From JAZNOQ01 sp045589215 (lineage in GTDB: Bacteria > Bacillota > Clostridia > Oscillospirales > CAG-272), in contig JAZNOQ010000162.1 in the NCBI GenBank assembly GCA_045589215.1, forward strand, positions 1-18,487: DNA of 18,487 nt. Direction: 5' to 3'. This document shows positions 6,996 to 13,744 of this stretch, in pieces. Numbering within the stretch: position 1 is the first letter of the stretch; each line of letters opens with the position of its first letter. Under the pieces are notes generated by a model that ran no database searches, was not told the DNA's origin, and was given only the letters and a program-made list of their open reading frames with translations. The position numbers were made by a program, and so were the translations under genes.

Positions 6996-7772
6996 ATGAA
7001 ATATCAATACGATCTGCAGGAAACGAATTTCACCGTCAAAAACATTGATATTCAAATCGTATCAAGACCGAAGGGCTACAAGGTCTCTTTTCGCGACGGA
7101 CGCTCCAAGCACGGATTTATCTACACCGTCTGCGGAAGGATGCGTGATTCCTTCCATACAGGCGAAATAAAAAATATCTACGTGAACGCAGGAGAGCTGA
7201 TCTTCATTCCAAAGGGCAGTGTCTACACGGGAGAATATCTGGAGGACGGAACCACCATTAAAATCGTACAATTTGATCTCGAAAGCGGAACGCTTCCCGA
7301 GTATTTGTCAACTCCGACCAAGATCGAGATCCCGAACGCGGGCGATCTGATCGAAGCCTTTTTCACTCCCACAAGCAGCCGTTTTATGAACCATCCGTTT
7401 TATTATCTCTCGCGTGTCTACGAGCTGCTGTGGAAGGTCGACGAAAGCAGATCGAAGATCCCTCCAAAATATAAAAAGCTCAGAGCCGCTCTGTCCGATC
7501 TGAACGAATATTGGAGCAAAAGCGAAACGGTTGCCTATTACGCTAAGCTGTGCAATATGAGCGAGGTGAATTTCCGAAGGCTCTTTCGGGAATATACGGG
7601 AATGTCACCGATCGACTACCGAAACGACCTCCGTCTGAAAAGCGCAAGAGCGATGCTCGCAAGCGGGGAATACAACGTCACCGAAGCGGCAGAAGCATCG
7701 GGCTTTTCGAGCCCCTCCTTTTTCATCAGGCTCTATAAGAAAAAATTCGGCTACACACCGAAAAAGGAGTGA
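6996..7772 (+). CDS. AraC-family transcriptional regulator, probable activator of the glucuronate operon
   Basis: A 258-residue AraC/XylS protein. The N-terminal half is a cupin-like effector domain with NAGELIFIPKGSVYTGEY near residues 65-82, the usual 'G-x-x-x-x-I-P' turn. The C-terminal part holds two helix-turn-helix units: ETVAYYAKLCNMSEVNFRRL, then YNVTEAAEASGFSSPSFFIR and LYKKKFGYTPKKE at the end. The start ATG at 6996 has AGGGGGTG about 6 bases upstream. The gene diverges from the GH115 operon with 165 bases between the two starts, so it is the natural candidate for glucuronate- or oligosaccharide-dependent control of it. The effector is not readable from sequence. Confidence 0.9.
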   Translation: MKYQYDLQETNFTVKNIDIQIVSRPKGYKVSFRDGRSKHGFIYTVCGRMRDSFHTGEIKNIYVNAGELIFIPKGSVYTGEYLEDGTTIKIVQFDLESGTLPEYLSTPTKIEIPNAGDLIEAFFTPTSSRFMNHPFYYLSRVYELLWKVDESRSKIPPKYKKLRAALSDLNEYWSKSETVAYYAKLCNMSEVNFRRLFREYTGMSPIDYRNDLRLKSARAMLASGEYNVTEAAEASGFSSPSFFIRLYKKKFGYTPKKE

Positions 7773-7780
7773 CCGAACAA

Positions 7781-7820
7781 AAAGGGCTGCCTCTTTTCTA
7801 TGAGACAGTCCTTTTATTTT
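7781..7820. terminator. Bidirectional terminator between araC and the TlpA gene
   Basis: AAAGGGCTGCCTC (7781-7793) pairs with GAGACAGTCCTTT (7802-7814) with one wobble and one mismatch; the loop is 8 bases. TTTTATTTTTC follows on the plus strand and TTTTTG on the minus strand, so it can serve both convergent transcripts. Confidence 0.7.
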
Positions 7821-7823
7821 TCT

Positions 7824-8378
7824 TTATTTTACGGAGTCAAGCAGAGCTTCGATGATCTCCGCCCACTCCTTTTCACTCATAGCACCCACGTATAATTCCC
7901 CGATCTGCTTGCCGCTTTCGTCAACGAAAACCGTCGTAGGAACCGACTGCACTTCGGAAAGAAGGATCTCTTGAAGCGAGCCCGAGGGGATGAGGTGGAG
8001 ATAGGCGGCGCCCGTTTCGGCGGCGATCTTCTTCGCCTTTGCGAGCTCCTCGTCCTGCGCGACAAGTCTGTGATCGACCACGTCGATCGGAATGCCGATG
8101 ATCTGAAAATCCTCGCCGTAAGCCTCGTTCAGCTTTGCAAGATCGGGCATTTCGCGGATACACGGTCCGCAAAAGGTCGCCCAGACGTTGATCATCGTCA
8201 CCTTTTTTCCTTCAAATACGCTTTGATCGATCGCTTTTCCGTCGAGAGATACGGCGGTAAAGGCAGAAAAGGACAGCTCTCCCGCATCGGTGTTGACATC
8301 CTCACGATGGGTTTGGCAGGAGGAAAGCAGAAGCAGGAACAAGAGAAGAAGAGCAAGAAAGACCAAACGCTTTTTCAT
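7824..8378 (-). CDS. TlpA/ResA-like thioredoxin-fold lipoprotein
   Basis: A 184-residue membrane-anchored thiol-disulfide oxidoreductase. Residues 1-20 are a lipoprotein signal peptide ending in the lipobox L-S-S-C21. The thioredoxin fold follows: INVWATFCGPC with the redox pair C70-G-P-C73, the E-M-P helix, and the cis-proline loop SVPTTVFVDESG (P147). Family members reduce cysteines of exported partner proteins, often during cytochrome c maturation, or act in peroxide defence. The ATG at 8378 has AAAGGA 7 bases upstream. It lies 16 bases after the stop of the cysteine-rich UGSC-like lipoprotein, so that protein is the obvious partner. No ccdA-like electron donor is present in the window. 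The fold is certain, the partner is inferred. Confidence 0.92.
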   Translation of the reverse strand: MKKRLVFLALLLLFLLLLSSCQTHREDVNTDAGELSFSAFTAVSLDGKAIDQSVFEGKKVTMINVWATFCGPCIREMPDLAKLNEAYGEDFQIIGIPIDVVDHRLVAQDEELAKAKKIAAETGAAYLHLIPSGSLQEILLSEVQSVPTTVFVDESGKQIGELYVGAMSEKEWAEIIEALLDSVK

Positions 8379-8394
8379 ATAACGATCCTTTCAT

Positions 8395-11010
8395 TCAGGC
8401 AGATACGGTATAGGTCAGGGTGAGGGTATTTTCATCGGTCAAGGCAAAGACCATCATTCGGTATTTTCCGCCCGAGAGCTTCACGATCACGCGGGCTTGA
8501 CTGCCGACGGCGGCAGAATCGCTGACCGTGACGGTTCGCCCGTTTACGGAGAGGAAGCCCTTCGTACTGTTTTCGTGCAGCTCGATCTGTCCGTCGAGAT
8601 CGAGAGAAAAGGAGGAGAGGTCAGCGGAAAGCAAGAGTGACGCACCGCTCGGCGTGATATTACCCGCCTCCTTGCTTTGCTTCGTGTTGATCGCAACGGT
8701 AACGTCGACTCCTGACAAAAGCTCTGCCGTGAGATCGGTCGCATCCACCGTTTGCTGTTGACTGCTTGTCGGAGGACGGAGCGTAACGGCGGTCACGGTA
8801 TCGGCCACGACCGTGAAGGAGCAGTTATAATATAGAGCCCGACAGATCGCGGAAAGCTTACCGTCCCGAAGCTCGGAGAGCGTCAGCGTTTTCGTGGTGA
8901 GATCCCCGATACCGCGGTAGTGAAGAACGCCGCTGTTGTCAACGTATGCGCGTCCGACGTCATTCAGGTATTCGAGAGAGGGAACGATGCGGTAGGTGTC
9001 GTCGGGCAGGAGACTTGCATCGGTAGTAGGTCGGTCCTCCGGTGTGCCCGCCGCGGTGTCATCGAGGTAAAAGTTTTCAAGCGGCTCGTAGCCGAGGGGC
9101 GCAAGAAGCTCATCCCAATTGTCAGGCAGACGGATCTCCACCGTGACGTATCCGCCGCCCGGCATGACCTGAAATTTGTTGCGATCGGTGTCGCCCGTGA
9201 CGAGAAGCGGCGTCTGCCCCTTCAGCATCGTGGCGATGGTCACGATCTCGTCCTCCTCTATGAGTGCCTTAAGCCAATCGGGTGTCTCGGTCAATTCGGC
9301 AAGCTCCGCGGAATCCGCGAGAAGCATCTTGTAATGCTCCTCAAGGGTGCGCTTATCAAACTGCTGACTGCCCGTGTTTGCCCAATAGTGCGCGTAAGCA
9401 CGAAGCCACAGAGGTCTTCTTGCGTTCTCGATCAGTGCGTTTTCAAGCGCATTCTTCGACGCGTAAAGAGCGGACAGATCCTTTGCAACGTCCTTCGTGA
9501 TAAAGACCGTTCTATATACCTGCGGATTTGTATTCCCGAGACCGTTCTGTTGCTTTTCGGTGATATCCCATGCCATCAGCGTCATGATCTGCTCCGCGTC
9601 ATCGGTGGCGGGGGTGACGTTATTGCCCCACTGAAGCACGGATGCCGCCGTCAGGGTGTTCGAATTCAGCGCATAGCCCTGCGTCACGTGATAGGGATTC
9701 CATCCGATCTCAAGACAAGCCTCCTCGTCCTCGGAAAAGGTAAAGGCGGACAGATATCCGAAGGTACCCATACGGTTCTCCTTCACGTAATATCCACCGA
9801 TGTTCAGCATCGCGAGATCAATAAAGCGCCCAAGTGCCTTGTTGTTTTTCTCGCTGATCATCCCTTGCCCGTGATCGATCCCAAGCTGTCTTGCTACGGG
9901 ACCATTGATCCACGCATAGGGCGACCACCCGTGGGTGCTGGCAAGCGGCCTTCTCCACTCGCCGTTGCCCATTCCCTCAACAAAGGCGATGCAAAGGGGC
10001 ATATATTCCTTCGGAACGCCCGCCATCACAGCGTTGGCGGCAACGGTATATACGGTGCATTCGCGATACGCAAGCGCGTATGTGCCAAGCACGTGATCGG
10101 GCTCATACGACGTGAAACGCAGGTATTCCTTGATCTTCTCGTCCGTGGGGGGAACAACGGGCAGACCGTCCGTCCAATTGTTCACCGCACAGAATTCCTG
10201 AATTTCCTCAAAGCTCCCGTAGTAAACGATCTCGTCATAAGGGCGCTTGCCCGTATTTGCATACAGATCGATCTCCGCCTGCGTGATCTCCCGTGTCAAA
10301 GCATCGACCACGGCAGGGAATACCACCTCGCGGGTGTTCTTTTTCAGCTCTTCCACCGAATGCGAGGCAAAAGCCCCGGGATACTCAGCACAGCGTAAAA
10401 CGGGAACGCCTCGGTTGACACCCGTCGAATGGATCTGCGCGACAAAGGTCGGGGCACCGACTGTAACGGTCGGGATGCCGATATACTCCGCGGCGATCGA
10501 CGAGCCGCATTCCTTCGTGGTGCAAAGACCGCATCCGCAGTTGCCCGAGATCACGGCGTCAACACCGAGCTCCTCAAGCCGCATTTGGAATGCCTTCGTC
10601 TCCGCACTCTGTCCGAACACCGAGAAGGGCCCGCCCTTTCCAACCTCTCCAAAGGAATAGATCGTAACGGTCGGATACTGCTCACGAATGCACCTTTCAA
10701 GCTCCGCGTGCGTAACGCTCGCCATAAAGCTGCCGCCCACAAGGGCGATGGTCTTCCCGTCGAGCGTGTCGAGGCGGGGGGCTTGCTCGATCATTTCAAC
10801 GTCGTGGTATCCGACGGGAGAAACCATCGCATAAACGAGGTTTCCGTCCTCGTCATAGGTCGGGATCTCGCACTCCCCGTCGGGACAATCTCCCGAGGTG
10901 CTGTCCTCCCCGCCGTCCCCATCATCTCGGGGCTTACAGGACACGAGCCCCGACACGGAGAGAAGGAGCAGAAGGGCGAGCAGAAGGATGCAAAGGAAAC
11001 GTAGCTTCAT
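8395..11010 (-). CDS. Large lipoprotein with UGSC-like redox domain (Cys variant) and uncharacterised C-terminal domains
   Basis: An 871-residue exported lipoprotein of unknown function. The signal peptide ends in lipobox L-V-S-C25, followed by an acidic linker. Residues about 86-240 resemble the UGSC (seleno)protein family: VDAVISGNCGCGLCTTKEC and later IGIPTVTV align without gaps to the remembered family pattern 'DAV..G..DUGSCTS...GIPTV', placing C160-G-L-C163 at U-G-S-C. Extra cysteines C158 and C168 flank it. Residues about 278-470 contain NNWTDGLPVVPPTDEKI and AANAVMAGVPKEYMPL, motifs I associate with proteins found near UGSC genes, here fused on the same chain. The last ~200 residues look beta-rich. 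The ATG at 11010 has AAAGGTG 9 bases upstream. It sits between a histidine kinase and a TlpA thioredoxin. Domain assignment rests on memory of the motif; function is not known. Confidence 0.75.
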   Translation of the reverse strand: MKLRFLCILLLALLLLLSVSGLVSCKPRDDGDGGEDSTSGDCPDGECEIPTYDEDGNLVYAMVSPVGYHDVEMIEQAPRLDTLDGKTIALVGGSFMASVTHAELERCIREQYPTVTIYSFGEVGKGGPFSVFGQSAETKAFQMRLEELGVDAVISGNCGCGLCTTKECGSSIAAEYIGIPTVTVGAPTFVAQIHSTGVNRGVPVLRCAEYPGAFASHSVEELKKNTREVVFPAVVDALTREITQAEIDLYANTGKRPYDEIVYYGSFEEIQEFCAVNNWTDGLPVVPPTDEKIKEYLRFTSYEPDHVLGTYALAYRECTVYTVAANAVMAGVPKEYMPLCIAFVEGMGNGEWRRPLASTHGWSPYAWINGPVARQLGIDHGQGMISEKNNKALGRFIDLAMLNIGGYYVKENRMGTFGYLSAFTFSEDEEACLEIGWNPYHVTQGYALNSNTLTAASVLQWGNNVTPATDDAEQIMTLMAWDITEKQQNGLGNTNPQVYRTVFITKDVAKDLSALYASKNALENALIENARRPLWLRAYAHYWANTGSQQFDKRTLEEHYKMLLADSAELAELTETPDWLKALIEEDEIVTIATMLKGQTPLLVTGDTDRNKFQVMPGGGYVTVEIRLPDNWDELLAPLGYEPLENFYLDDTAAGTPEDRPTTDASLLPDDTYRIVPSLEYLNDVGRAYVDNSGVLHYRGIGDLTTKTLTLSELRDGKLSAICRALYYNCSFTVVADTVTAVTLRPPTSSQQQTVDATDLTAELLSGVDVTVAINTKQSKEAGNITPSGASLLLSADLSSFSLDLDGQIELHENSTKGFLSVNGRTVTVSDSAAVGSQARVIVKLSGGKYRMMVFALTDENTLTLTYTVSA

Positions 11011-11061
11011 TGGAGTTCACACCTTTCGTTTTTATAAGACGCGGCGCAAGGCGCGAGCGTC

Positions 11062-12225
11062 CTATCGAAGCGTAACCGCTACTCGGATATGACTCTCGTC
11101 GGGTGCGCTTATGTCCAGCGTTCCGTTGTGGTTTTCCGCAACCGATCTCGCGATGGAAAGACCGAGCCCGAAGCCGCGCGTCTTACCTGCGTTTTTGCCG
11201 CGGAAAAAGCGGTCGGAATACGAGGAGACCTGTTCTCTGTCCACGTTTTCCGCCGAATTGATGATACAAAAATGCATGTCTCCCCGCTTCTTTTTCAGTG
11301 AAACGGAGATCTCTCCCCCTATGGGGCAGTACTTAAAAGCATTGTCGAGTAAGACCGTGAGAAGTCTCCTCACCGAGGGCTCGTCGCCCTCATAGGAAAC
11401 GTTCTCTTCCATCTCGTACGTAAATATCTTGCCGTCGCTTTGTGCAAGTGCCTCGTAGGAGCGAAGGACATCCTGCGTCAACAGAGAGAGGGAAAACGGC
11501 GCTTTCACAACGGAATCCTTCGTCTCCTCTGCCCGTGCAAGCGTGACAAGACTCTCGGTCATGTCAGTCAATCGGTGGATCTGTGCCTCAATGTCATCGA
11601 TCCACGGGCTGTCCCCCACCTCGGACTGCAAAAGCTGAACGTCTGCAAGGATAACCGCAAGCGGTGTCTTCAGCTCATGTCCCGCAGAGGTGATAAATTC
11701 CTTTTGCTTTTTTTGATTTTTCACAAGGGGCTCTACAACACGTCCTGATACAAGCGCGAGAAGAATGCACATAACGGAAAGACCGACCGCGGAGAAAAGG
11801 ATCAGCGTCGCGGTAGAATTCCGATACAGATCAAGGCTCGCCGTTCGGGATAGAAACAAAATACGGATCCTGCCCTCTCCGTCACGGTACAGATGATAAC
11901 GGTATCCCTCGAGATATCCGCGATCCTCTCCCGCTTCGAGAACGGCTTTGGTCATCCGAATGGCATTTTCCTGCTTGACCTCTATGTTTTGTACACGCTC
12001 GATCCGAATGACCGCCTTCCCGGGATTTACCAAGGTCGAAAAATATCCCACGCCGACAGAAGGATCCTCGCGAACCTGTTCAAGGATCAGATCCGCCTTT
12101 TTCGTCATATCCCGATATCCGGAATATGCGCTGAGAATCACGATCGCGCTCTGAAGCAGCAGAAGGGCTGCCATAGACAGTAAAACGAAGCGGAGCTGCA
12201 GTTTTTTCTTTACGTTATGCTTCAC
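11062..12225 (-). CDS. Sensor histidine kinase, two transmembrane helices
   Basis: A 387-residue membrane kinase paired with the response regulator upstream. Helices at about 13-36 and 138-160 enclose an extracytoplasmic sensor of about 100 residues. There is little room for a full HAMP domain. The H-box FITSAGHELKTPLAV gives phospho-acceptor H183; the N-box LLDNAFKYC has N295; the G-box is TRGFGLGLSIARSVAENHNG near 349-368. The start is GTG at 12225, overlapping the regulator's TGA as GTGA with GGAGA about 8 bases upstream, so translation is coupled. The lipoprotein gene begins 51 bases downstream with no clear terminator, suggesting one operon. The sensed signal is unknown; genome context suggests envelope redox or an export-side ligand. 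Confidence 0.94.
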   Translation of the reverse strand: MKHNVKKKLQLRFVLLSMAALLLLQSAIVILSAYSGYRDMTKKADLILEQVREDPSVGVGYFSTLVNPGKAVIRIERVQNIEVKQENAIRMTKAVLEAGEDRGYLEGYRYHLYRDGEGRIRILFLSRTASLDLYRNSTATLILFSAVGLSVMCILLALVSGRVVEPLVKNQKKQKEFITSAGHELKTPLAVILADVQLLQSEVGDSPWIDDIEAQIHRLTDMTESLVTLARAEETKDSVVKAPFSLSLLTQDVLRSYEALAQSDGKIFTYEMEENVSYEGDEPSVRRLLTVLLDNAFKYCPIGGEISVSLKKKRGDMHFCIINSAENVDREQVSSYSDRFFRGKNAGKTRGFGLGLSIARSVAENHNGTLDISAPDESHIRVAVTLR

Positions 12226-12896
12226 GGTCTTTTCTCCAACACGTAGCCCTGTCCTCGGCGGTTTTTGATCTCGACGTCAGCGCCGAGCATCCGCAGCTTT
12301 TCGCGCAGATGATAGAGCGTTGTCCAAAGGGTGCTGTCCTGCGCCGCGCTGTCAGGATCCCAGATCTGTCCGAGAAAAAGCTCCGAGGACAGCACGCGGT
12401 TCGGATTTCGCATCAGAAGCAGCATACATTGGTATTCCTTATTCATCAAAGACACCTCTCCCTTCGCAGAGGAAAGGAGAAAGGTTCGGGTATTCAAGGT
12501 CAGATTTCCAAAGGATACGGTAACGCTCTCGGAAGAATTCCTGTCCCTTGTGAGCGCACGCAGACGCGCAAGAAGCTCCCGAATATCAAAGGGCTTCGCG
12601 AGATAATCGTTCGCTCCGAGATCAAGTCCGTTCACTCTGTCTTCAACGCTTCCTCTGGCGGTCAGAAGTAAGATCGGCAGGGTACACCCCGATGCTCTTG
12701 CCCGCCGTGTGACCTCAAAACCGTCCATACACGGCATCATGACGTCGAGAACTGCGGCGTCGTAAGAGCCGTAGCAGAGATAATCGAGCGCATCACCGCC
12801 GTTATCTACGGCATCAACGGTATAATTGTTTCGTCGGAGCAAGGTTTCGAGGGCGCGACGCATCGAATCGTCATCCTCTGCGATTAGAATTTTCAT
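12222..12896 (-). CDS. OmpR/PhoB-family response regulator
   Basis: A 224-residue two-domain regulator. The receiver has the acidic pocket EDDD at 7-10, phospho-acceptor D51 (AVLDVMMP), T79 and K101 (YLAKPF). The C-terminal winged helix (about 128-224) carries LWTTLYHLREKLRML as recognition region and NRRGQGYVLE as the wing. It is the first gene of the run response regulator, kinase, UGSC-like lipoprotein, TlpA lipoprotein. The ATG at 12896 has AAGGAG about 11 bases upstream, and a good promoter lies at 12939-12968. It probably regulates its own operon; a repeated octamer overlaps the -35. Confidence 0.95.
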   Translation of the reverse strand: MKILIAEDDDSMRRALETLLRRNNYTVDAVDNGGDALDYLCYGSYDAAVLDVMMPCMDGFEVTRRARASGCTLPILLLTARGSVEDRVNGLDLGANDYLAKPFDIRELLARLRALTRDRNSSESVTVSFGNLTLNTRTFLLSSAKGEVSLMNKEYQCMLLLMRNPNRVLSSELFLGQIWDPDSAAQDSTLWTTLYHLREKLRMLGADVEIKNRRGQGYVLEKRP

Positions 12897-12938
12897 ATCG
12901 TTCGGTTCTCCTTCCTAAGTGGTGAGGTCCATACATCC

Positions 12939-12968
12939 ATTATACAGGAGAGCACTATGCTTTGTAAA
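12939..12968 (-). promoter_or_regulatory. Promoter of the two-component / UGSC lipoprotein operon
   Basis: TTTACA (12968-12963), 18-base spacer, TATAAT (12944-12939) on the minus strand. The octamer AGCCTTTA occurs at 12972-12965, overlapping the -35, and again at 13006-12999, 34 bp upstream; TTTATA-ctg-TTTATA lies between. These could be response-regulator sites. Confidence 0.7.
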
Positions 12969-13050
12969 GGCTTTTCGCGGAAGTTTCTATAAACAGTATA
13001 AAGGCTCTACCTAAAATCAAACTAAAAATTTTTCTATAAAAAAATAAAAA

Positions 13051-13402
13051 GCACGCGGGCGGCTTGCATCGATCGCTTCTGCATTAGGAGATAAAAAGAA
13101 ACCCGAGCACGAGTGCTCTGAATTTCGCGGAGAAGTCGAACATCTGAGGCGCACGCGCCTCAGCGGCAACCACGCGGTTTGTGTGCGGGTAGGACTTTCG
13201 CGTGCGGGCGGCTTGCAGCGATCGCTTCTGCATTAGGAGATAAAAAGAAACCCGAGCACGAGTGTTCTGAAATTCGCGGAGAAGTCGAACATCTGAGGCG
13301 CACGCGCCTCAGCGGCAACCGCGCGGTTTGTGTGCGAGTAGGGCTTTCGCGTGCGGGCGGCTTGCAGCGATCGCTTCTGCATTAGGAGATAAAAAGAAAC
13401 CC
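13051..13402. repeat. Tandem array of a 149-bp unit, two full copies plus a partial third
   Basis: Copy 1 is 13051-13199, copy 2 is 13200-13348, and copy 3 runs from 13349 to about 13402, where it passes into the tRNA terminator. Copies 1 and 2 differ at 8 positions by my count (about 95% identical). Each unit has AGCGATCGCT-like and GAGCAC-GA-GTGCTC palindromes and a strong CTGAGGCG-cacg-CGCCTCAG hairpin. In the minus direction the GAGCAC hairpin is followed by GGGTTTCTTTTTATC, so each unit ends in a decayed version of the tRNA terminator. The period is not a multiple of three and short frames across it change frame between copies, so it is probably not coding. It accounts for most of the gene-free stretch 12897-13429. 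Confidence 0.9.
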
Positions 13403-13428
13403 AAGCACTCGTGCTCGGGTTTCTTTTT
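13391..13428 (-). terminator. Terminator of the tRNA-Glu transcript
   Basis: Twelve-base arms AAAAAGAAACCC and GGGTTTCTTTTT, extended inward by AGCAC/GTGCT across one mismatch. It begins one base after the tRNA 3' end and has T tracts on both strands. Its left half is also the end of the third 149-bp repeat. Confidence 0.85.
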
Positions 13429-13429
13429 A

Positions 13430-13501
13430 TGACCCCTAGGAGAATCGAACTCCTGTTTCCGCCGTGAGAGGGCGGTGTCTTAGCCGCTTGACCAAGGGGC
13501 C
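13430..13501 (-). tRNA. tRNA-Glu (anticodon CUC)
   Basis: The minus strand folds as a standard cloverleaf of 72 bases including the discriminator. The acceptor GGCCCCT pairs with AGGGGTC (one G-U); the D arm is GTC...GAC; the anticodon stem CCGCC/GGCGG carries loop CTCTCAC, giving anticodon CTC (reads GAG); the T arm is AGGAG-TTCGATT-CTCCT. The discriminator is A and no CCA is encoded. It has its own promoter upstream and a strong terminator right after it. Confidence 0.96.
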
Positions 13502-13519
13502 ATTTTTCGCAACGGCAGT

Positions 13520-13548
13520 ATTATACCACACTTTTTTTCGTTTTGCAA
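13520..13548 (-). promoter_or_regulatory. Promoter of tRNA-Glu
   Basis: TTGCAA (13548-13543), 17-base spacer, TATAAT (13525-13520) on the minus strand. Transcription would begin about 12 bases before the mature 5' end of the tRNA. Confidence 0.8.
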
Positions 13549-13670
13549 GGGGTTTTTGAAAAATTCTTTTGTTTTTTTGAGATTTTTTCAAAAAATTGCG
13601 AGCTTTTCGGTTTTCTCTCGCGGAAAATCCTTCGTTTGGTCTGTTTCTCTGCACCGACTTGACTCGCACG

Positions 13671-13699
13671 TTCTATTTTTCTCTCTCTTTGCATAGAAT
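13671..13699 (+). promoter_or_regulatory. Possible sigma-E-type sporulation promoter of spoIIP
   Basis: CATAGAAT (13692-13699) matches 7 of 8 of the Bacillus sigma-E -10 pattern as I recall it (CATACAnT). TTCTATT (13671-13677) lies 14 bases upstream and is a partial match to the -35. spoIIP is sigma-E dependent in Bacillus, which makes the match meaningful, but the -35 is weak. No good sigma-A promoter was seen here. Confidence 0.4.
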
Positions 13700-13744
13700 T
13701 TCCCAAGAGAAAATGCCTACGGGCAATCAGCAGGAGGAATTTCT

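Noticed and set aside
8920..10398. Plus-strand open frame of 492 codons
   Set aside because: It is antisense to the large lipoprotein gene, which has a signal peptide, domain motifs and operon context; the antisense translation has no recognisable features.
10531..10533. Selenocysteine in the UGSC-like lipoprotein
   Set aside because: The codon at the expected position is TGC, not TGA, and no selenocysteine insertion signal is needed or seen.
11011..11061. Terminator between the histidine kinase and the lipoprotein gene
   Set aside because: Small GC-rich pairings such as GACGC/GCGTC exist, but the following TTATAAAAA is not a clean T tract, so read-through is more likely.
13179..13385. 68-codon frame inside the tandem repeats
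   Set aside because: The repeat period of 149 is not a multiple of three, so the frame reads each copy differently and is unlikely to be selected as protein.
13051..13402. CRISPR array
   Set aside because: The units are contiguous 149-bp copies with no variable spacers and no cas genes nearby.
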